A stretch of 64,000 nt of DNA from Alsobacter ponti (GTDB lineage Bacteria; Pseudomonadota; Alphaproteobacteria; Rhizobiales; Beijerinckiaceae), in contig NZ_JANCLU010000019.1 of the NCBI RefSeq assembly GCF_024294805.1, positions 39,944 through 103,943 on the forward strand. Direction: 5' to 3'. The notes below the pieces were generated by a model. It saw only the letters and a list, made by a program, of their open reading frames with translations. It was not told where the DNA came from and ran no database searches. Made by a program: the position numbers and the translations under genes. Every line of letters starts with the position of its first letter. Within the stretch, counting starts at the first letter, position 1. Shown piece after piece: positions 18,292-27,190 of this stretch.

Positions 18292-18663
18292 TCACACGTG
18301 GAGCGCCGGTTCCCGGACTGCGGAGGCCCCCCCGAACACGTCGGCGAAGGCGGCCTCGTAGGCGCGCCAGGCCTGGATGAATTTCTCGGTGAGCAGGATT
18401 GACTGGTTGCGGCCATCCTCGCCGTCCCGCGCGCGGACCAGGTAGCCGCTTCGCTGCAGGCGCTGGATATGCAGCCGGAGCGCGGCCTCGGAGTATCCAA
18501 GCGTTTCGTAGAGGCTGCGCGCGGGAGTCCTGGAACCCGAATCGATGGTCGCGGCGAGGAACACGACCACGTCGTACCCGAGGATCGTGCCGGCGGTCGG
18601 AAGGTTGCGGTTTTCCCAGTCCCGCAGGCGAGCCAATTTGGCGGCGAATGACTCTGAAGACAT
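18292..18663 (-). CDS. MarR-like winged-helix regulator
   Basis: A 123-residue predicted transcription factor. The centre shows a winged helix: SLYETLGYSEAALRLHIQRLQ as helix-turn-helix, then SGYLVRARDGEDGRNQSILLT as the wing with the DGRNQ turn seen in MarR-type proteins, then a terminal helix (FIQAWRAYEAAFADVF). The N-terminal helix is short for MarR, so it may belong to a neighbouring winged-helix family. No strong Shine-Dalgarno precedes the ATG. A 5-5-5 inverted repeat 30 bases upstream could be its autoregulatory operator. It faces the Crp/Fnr gene. The ligand is unknown. Confidence 0.72.
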   Translation of the reverse strand: MSSESFAAKLARLRDWENRNLPTAGTILGYDVVVFLAATIDSGSRTPARSLYETLGYSEAALRLHIQRLQRSGYLVRARDGEDGRNQSILLTEKFIQAWRAYEAAFADVFGGASAVREPALHV

Positions 18664-19061
18664 CTGTGAAGAATCGCTTTGTAGGAAAAATTGCAGTGAA
18701 AAACTGCTACATCATGCCCGATTTGAAATAATAAGCAATATTGTTTTTCGCAGCTCGACCCCAGTCACGCCTCGCCAGCCGGTTTAGAGTTGTTCCAGGT
18801 CGGCGCTCCTCGGCGGGGATTGCGTATGAACGGTAATTGTCTTGCTTGAGCGCGGTTTCGTGCCAACTTATAACTTGGGCACGGCGTGGAATATGCAACC
18901 GGTAGTTGTGTATCCCACGCCTGCACCCCTCACATCCGCCGCGGGTCCCGCCGAGGGCGCGCCGGGCGGGCCCTTTACACAAGGGGCGCGCGTGACTAAC
19001 TCTCCGCCACCGGCGGCGCGAAAGCGCGGGCCGGTTCTTCTTTTTTCAACGGAACCCAGCG
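18664..19061. promoter_or_regulatory. 398-bp AT-rich divergent region marR-like / prfB
   Basis: Non-coding and AT-rich. It contains the inverted repeat GCAGT-GAAAA-ACTGC at 18693-18707, nested in a looser TGTAG...CTACA pair, 30 bases upstream of the MarR-like start and therefore a candidate operator. The right half should hold the prfB promoter; AACTTATAACTT near 18865 is the most -10-like segment, not certain. A 91-codon minus-strand frame here has no RBS or recognisable pattern and was rejected. Confidence 0.4.
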
Positions 19062-20190
19062 ATGCGCGCCGAAATCGAAGCGCTTCTCGATGCCGCCAAG
19101 CAGTCCGTGGGACTGCTGAGGAGGCATCTTTGACGTCGACACCGCCACCCGTCGTCTCGCGGAGCTGAACGCCCGCGCCGAAGACCCGAATTTGTGGAAC
19201 GATCCCGACGCCGCGCAGAAGGTGATGCGCGAGCGCACGGACCTCGAGGAAAGCCTCACCTCGATCGGGCGTCTCGAGGGCGACCTCGAGGATGCCGTCA
19301 CGCTGATCGAGCTGGGCGAGGCCGAGGGCGACGAAACGGCCATTTCGGAAGGCGAGGCGGGCATCCGCGCCGTGCAGACGGAGGCCGCGCGCAGGCAGGT
19401 CGAAACCCTGCTGTCCGGCGAAGCCGACGGCAACGACGCGTTTCTGGAAGTCCATTCCGGGGCCGGCGGCACCGAGAGCCAGGACTGGACCAACATGCTG
19501 ATGCGCATGTACGTCCGCTGGGCCGAGAAGCGGAAATACAAGGTCGAGGTGATGGACGTCGCCGACGGCGAAGAAGCCGGCATCAAGGGCGCGACGCTCC
19601 AGATCAAGGGCCACAACGCCTATGGCTGGCTGAAGACGGAGAGCGGCGTCCACCGTCTGGTGCGCATCTCGCCGTTCGACTCCAACGCGCGGCGTCACAC
19701 CAGCTTCGCGTCGGTGTGGGTCTATCCGGTCATCGACGACAGGATCCAGATCGACGTCAACGAGTCCGACTGCCGCATCGACACCTACCGGTCCTCGGGC
19801 GCGGGCGGGCAGCACGTCAACACCACCGACTCGGCGGTGCGCATCACCCACATCCCAACCGGTATCGTCGTGGCCTGCCAGCAGGAGCGCTCGCAGCACA
19901 AGAACCGCGCCAAGGCGTGGGACATGCTGCGCGCGAGGCTCTACGAGCGCGAGCTGATGATCCGCGAGGAGAAGGCCAACGCCGAGAACGCCTCGAAGAC
20001 GGATATCGGCTGGGGCCACCAGATACGCTCCTACGTCCTCCAGCCCTACCAGCTGGTGAAGGACCTGCGGACCGGCGTCACCTCGACGAGCCCGGATGAC
20101 GTGCTGGACGGAGAGGTCGACCCGTTCATGGAGGCGGCCCTGGCGCAGCGCGTCTATGGCGGCACGGTCGAGGTCGAGGACGTCGACTGA
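19062..20190 (+). CDS. prfB: Peptide chain release factor 2, with programmed +1 frameshift
   Basis: RF2 recognises UGA and UAA and triggers peptide release. The gene is read in two frames: 23 codons from ATG ([20 protein letters not shown]...) end in an in-frame TGA at 19131, and the rest continues in the +1 frame from GAC at 19132 ([20 protein letters not shown]), giving about 375 residues. The second part has the SPF tripeptide ([15 protein letters not shown]) that reads the stop codon and the GGQ motif ([17 protein letters not shown]) for peptidyl hydrolysis. Low RF2 lets the ribosome shift at CTT-TGA, so the gene autoregulates. It nearly abuts the convergent M23 gene (two bases between stops). 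Confidence 0.96.
19119..19134 (+). promoter_or_regulatory. prfB programmed +1 frameshift signal
   Basis: AGGAGG, a 3-nt spacer, then CTT TGA C. This matches the known RF2 recoding site: an internal Shine-Dalgarno placed three bases before the CUU slippery codon, and UGA followed by C as a weak stop. Skipping the T at 19131 restores the RF2 frame. Confidence 0.93.
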
Positions 20191-20192
20191 GC

Positions 20193-21470
20193 TCAGTCGG
20201 GGTTGAGGTTCGCGGCGACGCGCAACCAGCGCTGCGGATCGACGGGATCTCCGTCGAGCCGGATTTCATAGTGCAGATGGGGGCCGGTCGAGCGGCCGGT
20301 CGACCCGACGCGCCCGAGCAACGCGCCGGCGGCCACCTCGTCCCCGACGCGCACCGACGCGGACGACAGGTGCCCGTAGCGCGTGGCGACGCCGCCGGCG
20401 TGCTCCACTTCGACCATCAGGCCGTAAGCGCCGGACCACTCGGCCGCGGTGACGCGGCCGGGGGCGGTGGCGCGAACCGGCGCGCCCCAGTCGTCGCGCA
20501 GATCGAGGCCGGTGTGCATCGCCAGGCCCCGGGTGAACGGGTCGATGCGCGTGCCGAAGCCCGACGTCCAGTCCGGCGCGCCCGCCAGCGGACGGCGCAG
20601 CGGCAGGGCGGCGATGCGTCGCCGCCAGGCCTCCGCCTCGGCGCTGACGCGCCGCGCCTGCGCCAGGGCCGTCTCGAACGCCCCGCCTTCCGACGCGATG
20701 GCGACGGGGACGAGCGGGCCGCCCATCGGCAGGGCGCGATCGAGCGCGGCCACGCGCGCCGGATCGAGCCCGAGGGGGCGCAGAGCGTCGCCGAGCTGAA
20801 GCGCGCGCTCCCGGGCCCGGCGGTCCGCGGCCGACAGCAGCGACAGGAGGCCCGTGTCGAGGCTGGAAACGGCGTCGGCGAGCGCCGCCAGATCGCGCTG
20901 CCCGTCGTGAGGCTGCCCGTCGCTGCGCGAGGGATGCGCGTCGAGCGACGCGCGCGGCTGCGGCTTGATGCGCCCCCAGGCGGGCAGGGGGATCGGCTCG
21001 CCGAGCGGAAGGAACGATGACGCCGCCTCCGGCGCCGGGGAGGCGGACTCGGACGGCGAGGGCGGGGCGGGGCGGGCGGAGGCCTGCTTTCCCGTAGGGT
21101 CGAGCAGCTCGGAGAGCTGCGTCTGGCGGTTCTCCAGGCGGATCTGCCGTTCCCGCAGCTCGTCGAGCGCCGCGTCCCAGCGGCCGCGATCGACGATGCG
21201 CCGGCTCGACAGGTCGTCGAGAGCGGCGCGGAGAGTCGAAATCTGCTCGCGCTGGCGCTGGCCTTCGTCACCCTCGGCGAGCGCGGCCCCCGCTCCGGCG
21301 AGGGTCCGCGACACCGTCGAGACGCCGAACAGGCCGGCGACCACGACCAGGGCCGCGGCTAGCGCCCACAAGCCGGCCGGCGCGGTCCAGCGGCGCGCCG
21401 TGCCGCCACCTTCGACGACGATGGTGACGGGCAAGCTCAGCTGGGGAAAAGAAGTCCTGGGTATCGGCAT
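20193..21470 (-). CDS. M23 family metallopeptidase (LytM-type) with coiled coil
   Basis: A 425-residue membrane-anchored murein peptidase or divisome-type regulator. One N-terminal membrane helix (LWALAAALVVVAGLFGVSTV, residues about 33-52) is followed by a coiled coil (about 75-120, REQISTLRAALDDLSSRR), a Pro/Ser/Ala linker, a second helical part and the C-terminal LytM domain (about 310-415). Zinc ligands are visible: HTGLDLRDDWG (H and D) and GPHLHYEIRLDG (HxH), so the catalytic set looks complete. In many relatives such proteins hydrolyse cell-wall cross-links or activate amidases. It is convergent with prfB and upstream of bcp on the same strand, with a bcp terminator hairpin in between. 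Confidence 0.9.
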   Translation of the reverse strand: MPIPRTSFPQLSLPVTIVVEGGGTARRWTAPAGLWALAAALVVVAGLFGVSTVSRTLAGAGAALAEGDEGQRQREQISTLRAALDDLSSRRIVDRGRWDAALDELRERQIRLENRQTQLSELLDPTGKQASARPAPPSPSESASPAPEAASSFLPLGEPIPLPAWGRIKPQPRASLDAHPSRSDGQPHDGQRDLAALADAVSSLDTGLLSLLSAADRRARERALQLGDALRPLGLDPARVAALDRALPMGGPLVPVAIASEGGAFETALAQARRVSAEAEAWRRRIAALPLRRPLAGAPDWTSGFGTRIDPFTRGLAMHTGLDLRDDWGAPVRATAPGRVTAAEWSGAYGLMVEVEHAGGVATRYGHLSSASVRVGDEVAAGALLGRVGSTGRSTGPHLHYEIRLDGDPVDPQRWLRVAANLNPD

Positions 21471-21528
21471 CGAAGCCTCGCGGCGTAATGCGAGGCATTT
21501 GGCGCTTGTTAAGGTTAAGCAATCGCAA

Positions 21529-21548
21529 AGGTCGGGCGTTCCCGACCT
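21529..21548 (-). terminator. Terminator hairpin downstream of bcp
   Basis: Perfect 8-bp stem AGGTCGGG / CCCGACCT, loop CGTT, nine bases after the bcp stop. On the minus strand it is followed by TTGC with only a short T-run, so the strength is modest. It separates bcp from the M23 gene, which starts 58 bases further on. Confidence 0.55.
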
Positions 21549-21557
21549 CGCCTCGCT

Positions 21558-22028
21558 TCAGAGCGCGCGCGCCGCTTCCAGCACCTCGGCGGCGTGTCCG
21601 GGCACCTTCACCTTGGGCCAGATCTTCGCGATCCGTCCCTGGCCGTCGATCAGGACGGTGGTGCGCTGGATGCCCATGAACTTGCGGCCATACATGCTGC
21701 GCTCCACCCACACTCCATAGGCGTCGAGCATCTCCTTCTTCTCGTCGGAGGCGAGCGGGAAGGCCAAGTCGTACTTGCTCTTGAACTTGTCGTGGCTCTC
21801 CGGGCTGTCAGCCGAGATGCCGAGGATGTCCGCGCCCGCCTTGGCGAAGTCCCCGCGCAGCCGGTTGAATTCGATGGCTTCCTGCGTGCAGCCCGAGGTG
21901 TCGTCCTTGGGGTAGAAATACAGGACGAGTTTCTTCCCTCGATACTGGGCCAGAGAGACGGATGCGTTTCCGTCCGCCGGCAGCGTGAACTGGGGTGCGG
22001 GGCTGCCAACCGCGAGTTTTTCCGACAT
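21558..22028 (-). CDS. bcp: Thioredoxin-dependent peroxiredoxin (BCP/PrxQ type)
   Basis: Reduces hydroperoxides with electrons from thioredoxin or a related thiol. The 156-residue protein starts MSEKLAVGSPAPQFTLP and carries the peroxidatic cysteine Cys47 in YPKDDTSGCTQEA. The resolving cysteine found five residues later in E. coli BCP is replaced, and Cys47 is the only cysteine, so this is a 1-Cys form. GGAAGG lies before the ATG. Upstream codons (MGMAIRRKEGK) are possible but unlikely. It is divergent from the AsmA-like gene with 56 bases between starts. Confidence 0.93.
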   Translation of the reverse strand: MSEKLAVGSPAPQFTLPADGNASVSLAQYRGKKLVLYFYPKDDTSGCTQEAIEFNRLRGDFAKAGADILGISADSPESHDKFKSKYDLAFPLASDEKKEMLDAYGVWVERSMYGRKFMGIQRTTVLIDGQGRIAKIWPKVKVPGHAAEVLEAARAL

Positions 22029-22084
22029 TTTGCCTTCCTTTCGTCGAATCGCCATGCCCATTACGATACGCAGGCGGCCTGGCC

Positions 22085-25000
22085 ATGGATCGGCCGCGCA
22101 AGGGTACGGGGTTCGGCCGGCGCCGGTCGAGAGGGGGCTGGAGGATCGGCCCTGAAACCAGGATCGCGGAACACGGACTGTTGCAAAACGAGCATCCTCA
22201 TTCCGGTCCGGCCTCGCCCGCCCGCCTGTGTCGCCTGCGACGTCGCGGGCGGCCCGCTTCGGCGTCGCCGCCGGCCGGGGGAGCCGAGGCGGCCCAGGCC
22301 GCCGTCAGTCCGCCGGAGAAGGTCGCCCACCAGCCGCACCCACCAACGAAGGTCCGGCAGACGCGGCCTCGGCGCAAGCGTCGCTCTGCCTGGAGCCGCG
22401 CGCTTCTGACGGTTCTCGTTCCCGCGGCGCTCATTGCGCTCGCCGTCGGGGCCATGGCGTGGCGTCTGTCGCTCGGGCCGCTGGCGTTCGACAGCATGGC
22501 CGAGCGCGTCGCGCAGGCGCTGGAAGCGCAGTTCGGCGACGGCTACGACGTCGACGTCCGCCACGCCGAGATCGACTGGACGTCCGGAGGTCCCGTGCTG
22601 GGGGTCACGGGCGTCACCGTCCGCGACATGGCGGGCAACCTCGTGGTCGCCGCTCCGCAGGCCGAAATCGGTTTTTCAAGCCTGGCCCTGGCGACGGGCA
22701 ACCTCGTCCCGCGCAACATTTCCTTCGTCGGCCTCGCCGTGACGCTCACTGTCGCGCCGGACGGCGCCGTCTCGATCTCGGCCTCGGGCGACGAGCCCGC
22801 CCCGCCGCACGGCGGGCCGGCGACGCAGCCGACGGACACCTCTTTCGGCCCCGGCGCGGTGCTCGCCGCCATCGCCTCGCACAGCGGCCCGATGGCCGTT
22901 CTCGAACAGGCGGGCATCCGCGACGGGCGGCTGCGCATCAACGATCGCCGCCGAAACCGCAACGTCACCTACGACCGCATGTCGCTCGCCTTCGAGAAGG
23001 TGGCCGGATCGCAGGTCGCGGCGCGCCTCGCGGCGCAGGGATCGAGCGGCGCGTGGGGGCTCTCCGCCACCATCGACGACGCCGCTGCCGAGGGACGGTC
23101 CGTGACCGTCGAGACCCGCAACCTCCCGCTCTCCGATCTGTTGGGCATCGCTCAGCCCGGCGCCCTGCCGGTTTACACGGACATGCCGGTCAGCGGTTCG
23201 CTGCGGCTTCGCCTCGACGGCGCCGGCGCGGTCTCCGACCTCGAGGCCCGGGTCGATGGCGGCGCGGCGGTCGTGCTGATCGACGATCCGGACGCGCGAC
23301 CAGTGTTCGTCGACCGGCTATCGGCCGATCTCGGCTGGAACGCCGCCGACCAGGCGCTTGCCGTTCGCAGCCTCGCGATGAAGGCGGGCGAGACGCGGGT
23401 ATCGCTGACCGGCTCGGTGTCGCCGCCGCGCGCCGCCGGCGAGACCTGGCGGCTCGCCCTGTCCGGCTCCAACGCCACTCTGGCCGGCGAAACCCCGCAG
23501 GATCCGACGGTTCGCATCGATACGATCTCGCTGACCGGGCGGATGCCGATCGGCCTCGGTGGCCTGCTGATCGACCGCTTCGAGGTGGCCGGGCCCGACC
23601 TCGGCATTGCCGGCTCGTTCGCGGTGGGGCGGGCGGACGACTTCGAGGGCTTGCGGCTGGATATGACCGCGCGGCCGATGCCCGCTCGCGCGGCGCTCGC
23701 CTTCTGGCCGGCCTTCATTGCCGCGGACGCGCGGAAATACCTCCAGGACGCCGTCCTCGGCGGCCGGATCGAGCGCTTCGAACTCGTCAATTCGTTCACG
23801 CCCCAGACGCTGGCCGACGCCATCGCGCACCGCCCCATCCCGGAGAGCGCAGTGCGCATCGACGTCGCCGTGTCGGGCGGCTCGCTCAGGCCAGCGCCCG
23901 GATTGCCGGTTCTCACCGGAATTTCCGCCACGTCGTTGACGACGGGGCATGCCGTGCGGGTGGACATTCCGCGCGCCAACGGCCCCGCCTTCGGCGCGCG
24001 CCCGCTGGTGTTCTCCAACGGCGTCTACGCCATTGACGACCTCGCTGCCAAGCCGCCGCTTGCGCGGGTCGAGTTCGACGTCAGCGGCGGCTTCGACGCC
24101 ACCGTCGACGCGCTCAGGGCGGAGCCGCTGAAGCCCTTCGTGGGGCTGCGGCTCGATCCCGCAGCGGTCAAGGGGACGGTGGACTCGCACGTGCGCATAG
24201 GCCTGCCGCTGAAACCGGGCCTGACGCCCCAGGACGTCGCCGTGCAGATCGCCGGCTCCGCCACGGGCGTCTCCGCCGATCTCCCGGGCCGGGACCGGGT
24301 GGAGAACGGCGCCTTCACCTTCACCCAGGACGCCGCCGGGCTCGCCATCAAGGGCGAAGGCAGGCTCAGTGGCGCGCCGGCGACGTTCGACCTGCGGCAG
24401 CCGCGCGGAACCGCGGCCGCCGACCTCACCGTGGCGATGACCATGGACGAGGCCGCGCGGGCGCGCCGCGGCATCAAGCTGGGCGCACAGCTTGCCGGTC
24501 CCGTCGACATCAAGGTCGCCGTCCATGACGCCTTCGGGGCGAAGCCCGCGACCCGGGTAGAGGCCGACCTCGCCAAGGCCACCGTCAACGACCTCATCCC
24601 CGGGTGGGACAAGCCCGCCGGCAAGCCGGGCAAGGCAAGCTTCCGGCTCGAAGGCGACGCGGACACGCTCTCTCTCGAGGACCTCGTGCTCGACGCCGCC
24701 GGCGGCGTGTCGGCGCGCGGCTCCGTCAGGCTGGGCGCCGACGGCTCGCTGCTGGGGGCCCACCTCACCGGGCTGCGGCTGACCCCAGGGGAGGACATCC
24801 GCGTCGACCTCGACCGTCAGGGCGGGGTTCTCAAGGCGGTGCTGCGGGCCGGGATGGCGGACGCCAGGCCGGTGCTGCGGTCGCTGATGTCGCCGCGCCC
24901 GAGCTCGCTGCCGGCGCTGGGCGACCTCGACCTCGACCTCAAGGCGCAGACCATCGTCGGCGAGAACGGCGAGAAGCTCTCCGGGGCGGAGATGCGGCTG

Positions 25001-25738
25001 GTGCTGAAATCGGGCGAGTTCCGCGACTTCCGCCTGTCCGGCCGGTTCGACAACGCGCCGGTATCCGGCCAGATGGCGCGCACCGAGGGCAACCTGCCGG
25101 GGATCGTGGTGGAGAGCGGCGACGCCGGCAGCTTCCTGCGCTTCGCCGACATCTACAAGCGCATGCTGGGCGGGACGCTGCTGCTGCAGCTGACCGGCTC
25201 GACCCAGCAGCTCGCCGGCACCCTCAGCGCCAACAATTTCCACCTCTCCAACGAGCCGGCCCTGGCGCGCGTCGCGGGGCAGGGGAATGGGGACCAACGT
25301 CCTGTGAACGTTGCGTTTTCCAAGCTGCGCGCCGGCTTCGTCGCGGAGAAGGGCCGGCTCGATCTGCGCGAGAGCACGATGTTCGGCCCCTCCGTCGGCG
25401 GCACGCTGGAGGGCATGCTGGACTTCACCAAGGACCGGGTCGATCTCAGCGGAACTTTCGTGCCGGCCTATGGGCTTAACAACATCGTCAGCCAGGTGCC
25501 GTTGGTGGGGCCGATCCTGGGCGGGGGCAAGAACGAGGGGCTGTTCGGGGTCAATTTCCGCATCACCGGGCGGGTGACCCAGCCGGTGCTGTCGATCAAC
25601 CCGCTCTCGGCGGTGGCGCCGGGGTTCCTGCGCAAGTTCTTCGGGGTGATCGGCCCCGGCGAGGTGTCGGCGACGGGGGCGGCGACCAATCCGGCCGCGC
25701 CGACCGGCTCCGCCAACCTGCCGAGCGCGATCCGCTAG
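22085..25738 (+). CDS. Very large AsmA/DUF3971-family envelope protein (YhdP-like)
   Basis: A 1217-residue bridge-type protein of the AsmA superfamily. Relatives such as YhdP and TamB are anchored in the inner membrane, span the periplasm and are linked to phospholipid transport to the outer membrane. A basic, Pro/Ala-rich N-terminus of about 100 residues precedes one membrane helix (about 104-125, ALLTVLVPAALIALAVGAMAW). A long beta-rich region with many repeated short strands follows. The C-terminal part (about 1000-1190), with GGTLLLQLTGSTQQLAGTLS, DLRESTMFGPSVGGTLEG and VPLVGPILGGGKNEGLFGVNF, is the AsmA-like C-terminal domain. The long basic N-terminus is unusual; a later start would remove it. 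It is divergent from bcp and convergent with tyrS. Confidence 0.87.
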   Translation: MDRPRKGTGFGRRRSRGGWRIGPETRIAEHGLLQNEHPHSGPASPARLCRLRRRGRPASASPPAGGAEAAQAAVSPPEKVAHQPHPPTKVRQTRPRRKRRSAWSRALLTVLVPAALIALAVGAMAWRLSLGPLAFDSMAERVAQALEAQFGDGYDVDVRHAEIDWTSGGPVLGVTGVTVRDMAGNLVVAAPQAEIGFSSLALATGNLVPRNISFVGLAVTLTVAPDGAVSISASGDEPAPPHGGPATQPTDTSFGPGAVLAAIASHSGPMAVLEQAGIRDGRLRINDRRRNRNVTYDRMSLAFEKVAGSQVAARLAAQGSSGAWGLSATIDDAAAEGRSVTVETRNLPLSDLLGIAQPGALPVYTDMPVSGSLRLRLDGAGAVSDLEARVDGGAAVVLIDDPDARPVFVDRLSADLGWNAADQALAVRSLAMKAGETRVSLTGSVSPPRAAGETWRLALSGSNATLAGETPQDPTVRIDTISLTGRMPIGLGGLLIDRFEVAGPDLGIAGSFAVGRADDFEGLRLDMTARPMPARAALAFWPAFIAADARKYLQDAVLGGRIERFELVNSFTPQTLADAIAHRPIPESAVRIDVAVSGGSLRPAPGLPVLTGISATSLTTGHAVRVDIPRANGPAFGARPLVFSNGVYAIDDLAAKPPLARVEFDVSGGFDATVDALRAEPLKPFVGLRLDPAAVKGTVDSHVRIGLPLKPGLTPQDVAVQIAGSATGVSADLPGRDRVENGAFTFTQDAAGLAIKGEGRLSGAPATFDLRQPRGTAAADLTVAMTMDEAARARRGIKLGAQLAGPVDIKVAVHDAFGAKPATRVEADLAKATVNDLIPGWDKPAGKPGKASFRLEGDADTLSLEDLVLDAAGGVSARGSVRLGADGSLLGAHLTGLRLTPGEDIRVDLDRQGGVLKAVLRAGMADARPVLRSLMSPRPSSLPALGDLDLDLKAQTIVGENGEKLSGAEMRLVLKSGEFRDFRLSGRFDNAPVSGQMARTEGNLPGIVVESGDAGSFLRFADIYKRMLGGTLLLQLTGSTQQLAGTLSANNFHLSNEPALARVAGQGNGDQRPVNVAFSKLRAGFVAEKGRLDLRESTMFGPSVGGTLEGMLDFTKDRVDLSGTFVPAYGLNNIVSQVPLVGPILGGGKNEGLFGVNFRITGRVTQPVLSINPLSAVAPGFLRKFFGVIGPGEVSATGAATNPAAPTGSANLPSAIR

Positions 25739-25871
25739 ACCCGCCAAACGCGGCTTCGAAAGAACACCCGAGAACGCCTTCGTCAGGCGCGAATTCCGCG
25801 CCGAACACCGCCTCGATGCGCAATTCGGGTCGCCCGTTCGCCTGATAAGCCGTGTTCGGGCCGAATTCCGC

Positions 25872-27137
25872 TCAGTTCGGCTTCAGCAGCACGTGCTTCT
25901 TGCGGCCGAGCGACAGCTTCGCCGCGCCGCCGGCCGTGAGGTCGGAGGCCGTCAGCGTGGCGCGCTCGTCGGCCACCGGGGCGTCGTTGAGGCGCAGCCC
26001 GCCGCCCTTGATCTGGCGGCGCGCCTCGCCGGTCGAGGCGACCAGCCCGGCGCGGACGAAAGCGGTGAGGACGCCCATGCCGATCAGCTCGGACCCGGGG
26101 ACCTCGACGGTCGGCAGCGTGTCGGCGGCGACGCCTTCCTCGAAGGTCTTGCGCGCCGTCTCGGCGGCGCGCTCGGCCTGCTCGCGGCCGTGCAGCAGCG
26201 CGGTGGCCTCGGTCGCCAGCACCTTCTTGGCCTCGTTGATCTCGCCGCCGGCCAGCGCCCCGAGCCGGGCGATCTCGTCCAGCGGCAGCAGGGTGTAGAG
26301 CTTGAGGAAGCGCACGACGTCGGCGTCCTCGGTGTTGCGCCAGAACTGCCAGTAGTCGTAGGGCGAGAGCTGCTCGGCGTTGAGCCACACCGCGCCCGAC
26401 GCGGTCTTGCCCATCTTGGCGCCGGAGGCCGTGGTCAGCAGCGGGCAGGTGAGGGCGTAGAGCTGGGGCGTGCCCATGCGCCGGCCGAGGTCGATGCCGG
26501 TGACGATGTTGCCCCACTGGTCGGAGCCGCCCATCTGCAAATTGGTGCCGTAGCGCCGGCTCAGCTCGACGAAGTCGTAGCCCTGCAGGCACATGTAGTT
26601 GAACTCGATGAAGGAGAGTTCCTGGTCGCGCTCCAGCCGCAGCTTGACCGAGTCCATCGACAGCATGCGGTTGACCGAGAAGTGCCGGCCGACATCGCGC
26701 AGGAAGTCGATGTAGTTGAGCCTGGTCAGCCACTCGGCGTTGTCGACCATCAGCGCGTCGGTGCGGCCCTCGCCGAAGCGCAGGAAGTTCGAGAACACCC
26801 GCCTGATGCCGTCCTTGTTGGCCTCGATGTCCTCCACCGAGAGCAGGCGGCGCGACTCGTCGCGGCCCGAGGGGTCGCCGACGCGGGTGGTGCCGCCGCC
26901 CATCAGCGGCAGCGGCTTGTTGCCGGTCTGCTGCAGCCAGTGCAGCATCATGATCGAGATCAGGCTGCCGACATGCAGCGAGGGCGCCGTGCAGTCATAG
27001 CCGACATAGGCGACCACCTCGCCCCTGGCCGCCAGCTCGTCGAGCCCGGCCAGGTCCGAGCACTGGTGGACATAGCCGCGCTCCAGCATGGCGCGGAGAA
27101 AGTCGGACTTCGGGCGGAAATCGGCGGGCGCGGACAT
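25872..27137 (-). CDS. tyrS: Tyrosine--tRNA ligase
   Basis: Charges tRNA-Tyr. The 421-residue protein has the class I motifs: HVGS in [15 protein letters not shown] (HIGH motif) and KMGKTASG (KMSKS motif), the tyrosine pocket blocks [10 protein letters not shown] and [11 protein letters not shown], and a C-terminal S4 RNA-binding domain (about residues 355-415; [16 protein letters not shown]). Only one ATG ([13 protein letters not shown]) gives a normal start; upstream codons are shadows of the hydrolase gene. It lies 53 bases downstream of the hydrolase on the same strand, so they may be co-transcribed. Convergent with the AsmA-like gene; the 133-base gap holds no clear terminator. Confidence 0.96.
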   Translation of the reverse strand: MSAPADFRPKSDFLRAMLERGYVHQCSDLAGLDELAARGEVVAYVGYDCTAPSLHVGSLISIMMLHWLQQTGNKPLPLMGGGTTRVGDPSGRDESRRLLSVEDIEANKDGIRRVFSNFLRFGEGRTDALMVDNAEWLTRLNYIDFLRDVGRHFSVNRMLSMDSVKLRLERDQELSFIEFNYMCLQGYDFVELSRRYGTNLQMGGSDQWGNIVTGIDLGRRMGTPQLYALTCPLLTTASGAKMGKTASGAVWLNAEQLSPYDYWQFWRNTEDADVVRFLKLYTLLPLDEIARLGALAGGEINEAKKVLATEATALLHGREQAERAAETARKTFEEGVAADTLPTVEVPGSELIGMGVLTAFVRAGLVASTGEARRQIKGGGLRLNDAPVADERATLTASDLTAGGAAKLSLGRKKHVLLKPN

Positions 27138-27190
27138 GGCGATCGGCCTTGCGGTCGGGAACTGCGGAAGGAGCGCGGGGCGGGAAGGGC

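Noticed and set aside
18707-18982. 91-codon minus-strand frame in the AT-rich gap
   Set aside because: No RBS, no hydrophobic or domain pattern; the region looks like promoter DNA.
22228-24036. 602-codon plus-strand frame inside the AsmA-like gene
   Set aside because: Out-of-frame shadow; composition dominated by Arg, Gly and Ala. The overlapping frame carries the AsmA C-terminal motifs.
23318-25747. 809-codon minus-strand frame
   Set aside because: Antisense shadow of the AsmA-like gene with His/Arg/Asp-rich sequence and no domain.
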